Positions 62,119 through 64,000 of a stretch of 64,000 bases of DNA are shown here, one piece after another. The notes beneath the pieces are model-generated. The model was given only the letters and a program-made list of their open reading frames with translations, was not told where the DNA came from and ran no database searches. Position numbers and translations under genes: made by a program. Source of the DNA: Pontibacter silvestris (lineage in GTDB: Bacteria; Bacteroidota; Bacteroidia; Cytophagales; Hymenobacteraceae); contig NZ_JAJJWI010000001.1 in the NCBI RefSeq assembly GCF_020907275.1, positions 50,150-114,149 of the forward strand. Direction: 5' to 3'. Within the stretch, counting starts at the first letter, position 1; every line of letters begins with the position of its first letter.

Positions 62119-62928
62119 ATGAAAAATAAAGTAATACTAATTACAGGAGGTACCTCCGGTATAGGTAAGGCCCTGGCTTTTGCTTTTGGTAAAGATGGTG
62201 CGAAAGTGGCTGTATCGGGTCGTAGCCTGCAGAACCTGGAGCAGACTTCGCAGGAACTTGCTGAGGCTGGTATAGACCACCTTGCTATAAAAGTCGATGT
62301 AAGTTTAAAGGATGATTGTGAACGAATGGTGCAGGAGACGGTAGCGAAGTACGGACGCCTGGATGTGTTAATAAATAATGCAGGCATTTCTATGCGGGCG
62401 CTATTTCAGGACCTGGACCTGGAGGTAATAGAGAGGCTGATGAACACGAACTTCTGGGGTACCGTGTATACAACAAAATTTGCCTTGCCGCACATTATGG
62501 CTGTTAAAGGTTCAATAGTGGGCGTGTCGTCTATTGCTGGCTATAGAGGTTTACCGGCACGAACTGGCTACTCCGCCTCTAAATTTGCAATGCATGGCTT
62601 TTTAGAAACCCTCCGTACAGAACTACTGCATTCAGGGGTACATGTGTTGCTGGCTTGCCCTGGTTTCACGGCTTCTAACATCCGGAATACAGCACTGGCT
62701 GCCAACGGACAACAACAAGGAGAGACACCACGCGAAGAAGAAAAGATGATGAGCGCGGAAGAAGTGGCAGACCGAATTCTGAAAGCGACCAAACAGCGTA
62801 AACGCGATTTAGTGATGACCACGCAAGGCAAAATGGCTGTTTGGGTAAACAAGCTATTCCCCGGCCTTGCCGATAGATTAGTTTATAATGTAATGGCGAA
62901 AGAAAAAGATTCTCCGCTAAAACGATAA
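62119..62928 (+). CDS. SDR family oxidoreductase
   Basis: 269-aa classical short-chain dehydrogenase: cofactor motif TGGTSGIG near 8-15, NNAG near 89, the catalytic Ser in VGVSSIAGYRG near 140 and the Tyr/Lys in YSASKFAMHG near 155. Basic residues after strand 2 (VSGRS) favour NADPH. The C-terminus has an extra helical tail (LFPGLADRLVYNVMAKE), resembling DHRS7B-like enzymes. Substrate unknown. Different from the SDR at 3087 (distant). Confidence 0.92.
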   Translation: MKNKVILITGGTSGIGKALAFAFGKDGAKVAVSGRSLQNLEQTSQELAEAGIDHLAIKVDVSLKDDCERMVQETVAKYGRLDVLINNAGISMRALFQDLDLEVIERLMNTNFWGTVYTTKFALPHIMAVKGSIVGVSSIAGYRGLPARTGYSASKFAMHGFLETLRTELLHSGVHVLLACPGFTASNIRNTALAANGQQQGETPREEEKMMSAEEVADRILKATKQRKRDLVMTTQGKMAVWVNKLFPGLADRLVYNVMAKEKDSPLKR

Positions 62929-62944
62929 GCATTTCAGAAAGAGG

Positions 62945-62993
62945 AAGAACAAAAAGCTTGGGAAGCTAATTTCCTGGCCTTTTGTTCTTTTCT
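62945..62993. terminator. bidirectional terminator
   Basis: Arms AAGAACAAAA and TTTTGTTCTT with inner pairing around GGGAA/TTTCC, then TTTCT. Between the convergent SDR and TPR genes. Confidence 0.75.
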
Positions 62994-63010
62994 CCTTAAG
63001 ATGCCTAACC

Positions 63011-63748
63011 TCAAGGAAGCTCCAGCAGGTTATTTTTCCTGATATAAGCAGTTTTGCCTTTCCATTTAATTTCGTACCAGATATCCTGTTCTCCAATAAT
63101 GGGTACTTTATGGCCTTGTTTGGCGGTGGCTAACCAGGAAGCACCCGCCGATGGAGCCGACATAATGGCGACATAATTGTTCTTGATAATGCCTGCATCT
63201 CCCAGGTTCAGAAAGTTGACATAGTAGAGGATAAAGAGCAAATAAACAACAAAACCTACTTTAAAGCTTTTACTGAACCGATACCCCTGGCGCCAACGCA
63301 GTGCTGCAACAGTTACAGTTACCACAGCTAGTATTAGCATCAGTTCCAGTATGCGCATGTAGTGCTTACTAAACTGTGTCTTAAAGAACTGAAGATCATT
63401 GTACTCATAGCCGCTGAGCCTGTGTGCCTGTGCAAGTTCCTCCATCTTTCTTAATACAGAGCGGCTGGGTTCTTTTGTGTAAAAGAGATGCAGGTAGTAC
63501 ATGGCTCCCGTATAATCGCGCAGACCCTCTTTAATGTAAGCCATCTTCAGGAGCATTTGCGGTGAGTAAAGCTGATCATTCTCTAAGATTTGCTCGTAAA
63601 GCTTAAGAGCATCGGTGTAGTGTTGTGTTTGGAAGAGAGAATCAGCTTTATTTAATGTGAAATTATCTTCCTGAGAATAAGCTGGTTTAGCTGATAATGT
63701 CAAAAAAATAGCTAAAAAGGCAGATATTTTGAACCAAAGGTTTTGCAT
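63011..63748 (-). CDS. membrane protein with TPR and SH3-like domains (BatE-like)
   Basis: 245-aa protein. Signal or first helix 1-25 (ending AYSQED), two to three TPR-like helices at about 30-110 (ADSLFQTQHYTDALKLYEQIL), two transmembrane helices at about 133-150 and 165-182, then an SH3b-like C-terminal domain (about 190-245, APSAGASWLATAKQGHKV ... WYEIKWKGKTAYIRKNNL). The order resembles BatE of the Bacteroides aerotolerance family, but no bat operon is visible here. Likely a membrane scaffold with periplasmic binding domain. Confidence 0.8.
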   Translation of the reverse strand: MQNLWFKISAFLAIFLTLSAKPAYSQEDNFTLNKADSLFQTQHYTDALKLYEQILENDQLYSPQMLLKMAYIKEGLRDYTGAMYYLHLFYTKEPSRSVLRKMEELAQAHRLSGYEYNDLQFFKTQFSKHYMRILELMLILAVVTVTVAALRWRQGYRFSKSFKVGFVVYLLFILYYVNFLNLGDAGIIKNNYVAIMSAPSAGASWLATAKQGHKVPIIGEQDIWYEIKWKGKTAYIRKNNLLELP

Positions 63749-63772
63749 TTAAAAACTAAGCTGTTACTTTTG
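63742..63772 (+). promoter_or_regulatory. promoter of tRNA-Lys
   Basis: TTTG at 63742-63745, a 19-nt spacer and TACTTTTG at 63765-63772 match the Bacteroidota consensus TTTG-N19-TAnnTTTG. Transcription would start near 63779, 40 bp before the tRNA. The -33 box overlaps the start codon of the divergent TPR-SH3 gene. Confidence 0.75.
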
Positions 63773-63818
63773 CATCGCAAATAAGGGAAACGCCCTTGAG
63801 AAAGCAAGTTAATGAAAA

Positions 63819-63891
63819 GATTCTGTAGCTCAGCTGGTAGAGCAATACACTTTTAATGTATGGGTCCTGGGTTCGAATCCCAGCGGGATCA
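63819..63891 (+). tRNA. tRNA-Lys (TTT anticodon)
   Basis: 73-nt tRNA: acceptor GATTCTG pairs with CGGGATC (two GT wobbles), D arm AGCTCAGCTGGTAGAGC, anticodon arm ATACA-CTTTTAA-TGTAT giving TTT, TPsiC arm CTGGGTTCGAATCCCAG. CCA not encoded. Promoter with both boxes lies just upstream. Confidence 0.96.
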
Positions 63892-63897
63892 CAAGTA

Positions 63898-63939
63898 GAA
63901 AATATAAGCCTTTTTAAAACGATGAAGGCTTATATTTTC
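63898..63939 (+). terminator. terminator of tRNA-Lys
   Basis: 15-bp stem GAAAATATAAGCCTT / AAGGCTTATATTTTC with a 12-nt loop, directly after the tRNA. Confidence 0.75.
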
Positions 63940-64000
63940 TCTGACTCTTGAAATGAGGAGCGCTAAGAATCTAAAATTAAATTTTGCTTTTTTAAATTTA

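Noticed and set aside
1..64000. CRISPR array, rRNA genes, insertion sequences and riboswitches
   Set aside because: No evenly spaced repeats, no rRNA-like sequence, no transposase gene and no recognisable riboswitch (for example no TPP element before thiL) were seen.

Overview
The window reads as chromosomal DNA of a Bacteroidota bacterium of the order Cytophagales, most likely Hymenobacteraceae (Pontibacter-like). This is inferred from SusC/SusD pairs, an ECF sigma/FecR/STN-SusC signalling set, a type IX secretion sorting domain, TAnnTTTG -7 promoter boxes, little Shine-Dalgarno signal, and glycan-degrading enzymes of GH92, GH27 and GH88. I could not run a database search, so the genus is a guess.

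Layout. 1-2.1 kb: 3' part of a GH92 alpha-mannosidase. 2.1-6.1 kb: minus-strand envelope/stress genes (DUF4168, SDR, YihY/BrkB, YsnF/DUF2382). 6.6-13 kb: GH27 alpha-galactosidase, a GAF protein, an acidic small protein and a large type IX secreted protein. 13.3-27.8 kb: a polysaccharide utilisation locus with ECF sigma, FecR, SusC, SusD, GH88, a Tat-exported Gfo/Idh/MocA oxidoreductase, DUF1080 (3-keto-glycoside hydrolase type) proteins, a VOC protein and a Tat-exported TIM-barrel isomerase. Three genes here are broken: a frameshifted tandem DUF1080 gene, a SusD tail with a frameshift, and an internally deleted Gfo/Idh/MocA gene. 27.8-34.6 kb: M3 oligopeptidase, HSL-type esterase, sorbosone-dehydrogenase-type beta-propeller and small unknowns. 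34.8-38.1 kb: a porin remnant, then an AT-rich patch with a rolling-circle (HUH) replication initiator, a Cys-rich small protein, an unrecognised 368-aa protein and a small membrane protein, ending at tRNA-Leu(CAA). 38.1-53 kb: an iron/heme region with hscB, a NarL-type regulator, the haem uptake run hmuT-U-V-S-R-Y, then on the minus strand an exported catalase, hemA, hemH and an exported ankyrin-repeat protein. 52.9-64 kb: a broken VOC gene followed by housekeeping genes (SAM hydrolase family, phoH, GNAT, comEC, rlmD, thiL, acetoacetate-decarboxylase-like, SDR, TPR-SH3) and tRNA-Lys(TTT).

How it works together. The utilisation locus is consistent with import and depolymerisation of an acidic glycan (SusCD, GH88) coupled to oxidation-dependent glycoside cleavage (Gfo/Idh/MocA plus DUF1080 plus TIM barrel), under an ECF/anti-sigma switch. 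A near-identical 29-bp element lies upstream of both the sigma and the fecR genes. The heme region joins haem capture, import and use with haem synthesis and a haem enzyme; a shared 21-bp element before the response regulator and before hmuT may be an iron-dependent operator. Many transcription units end in long, nearly perfect hairpins, the longest a 28-bp perfect stem with a 3-nt loop at 31412-31470.
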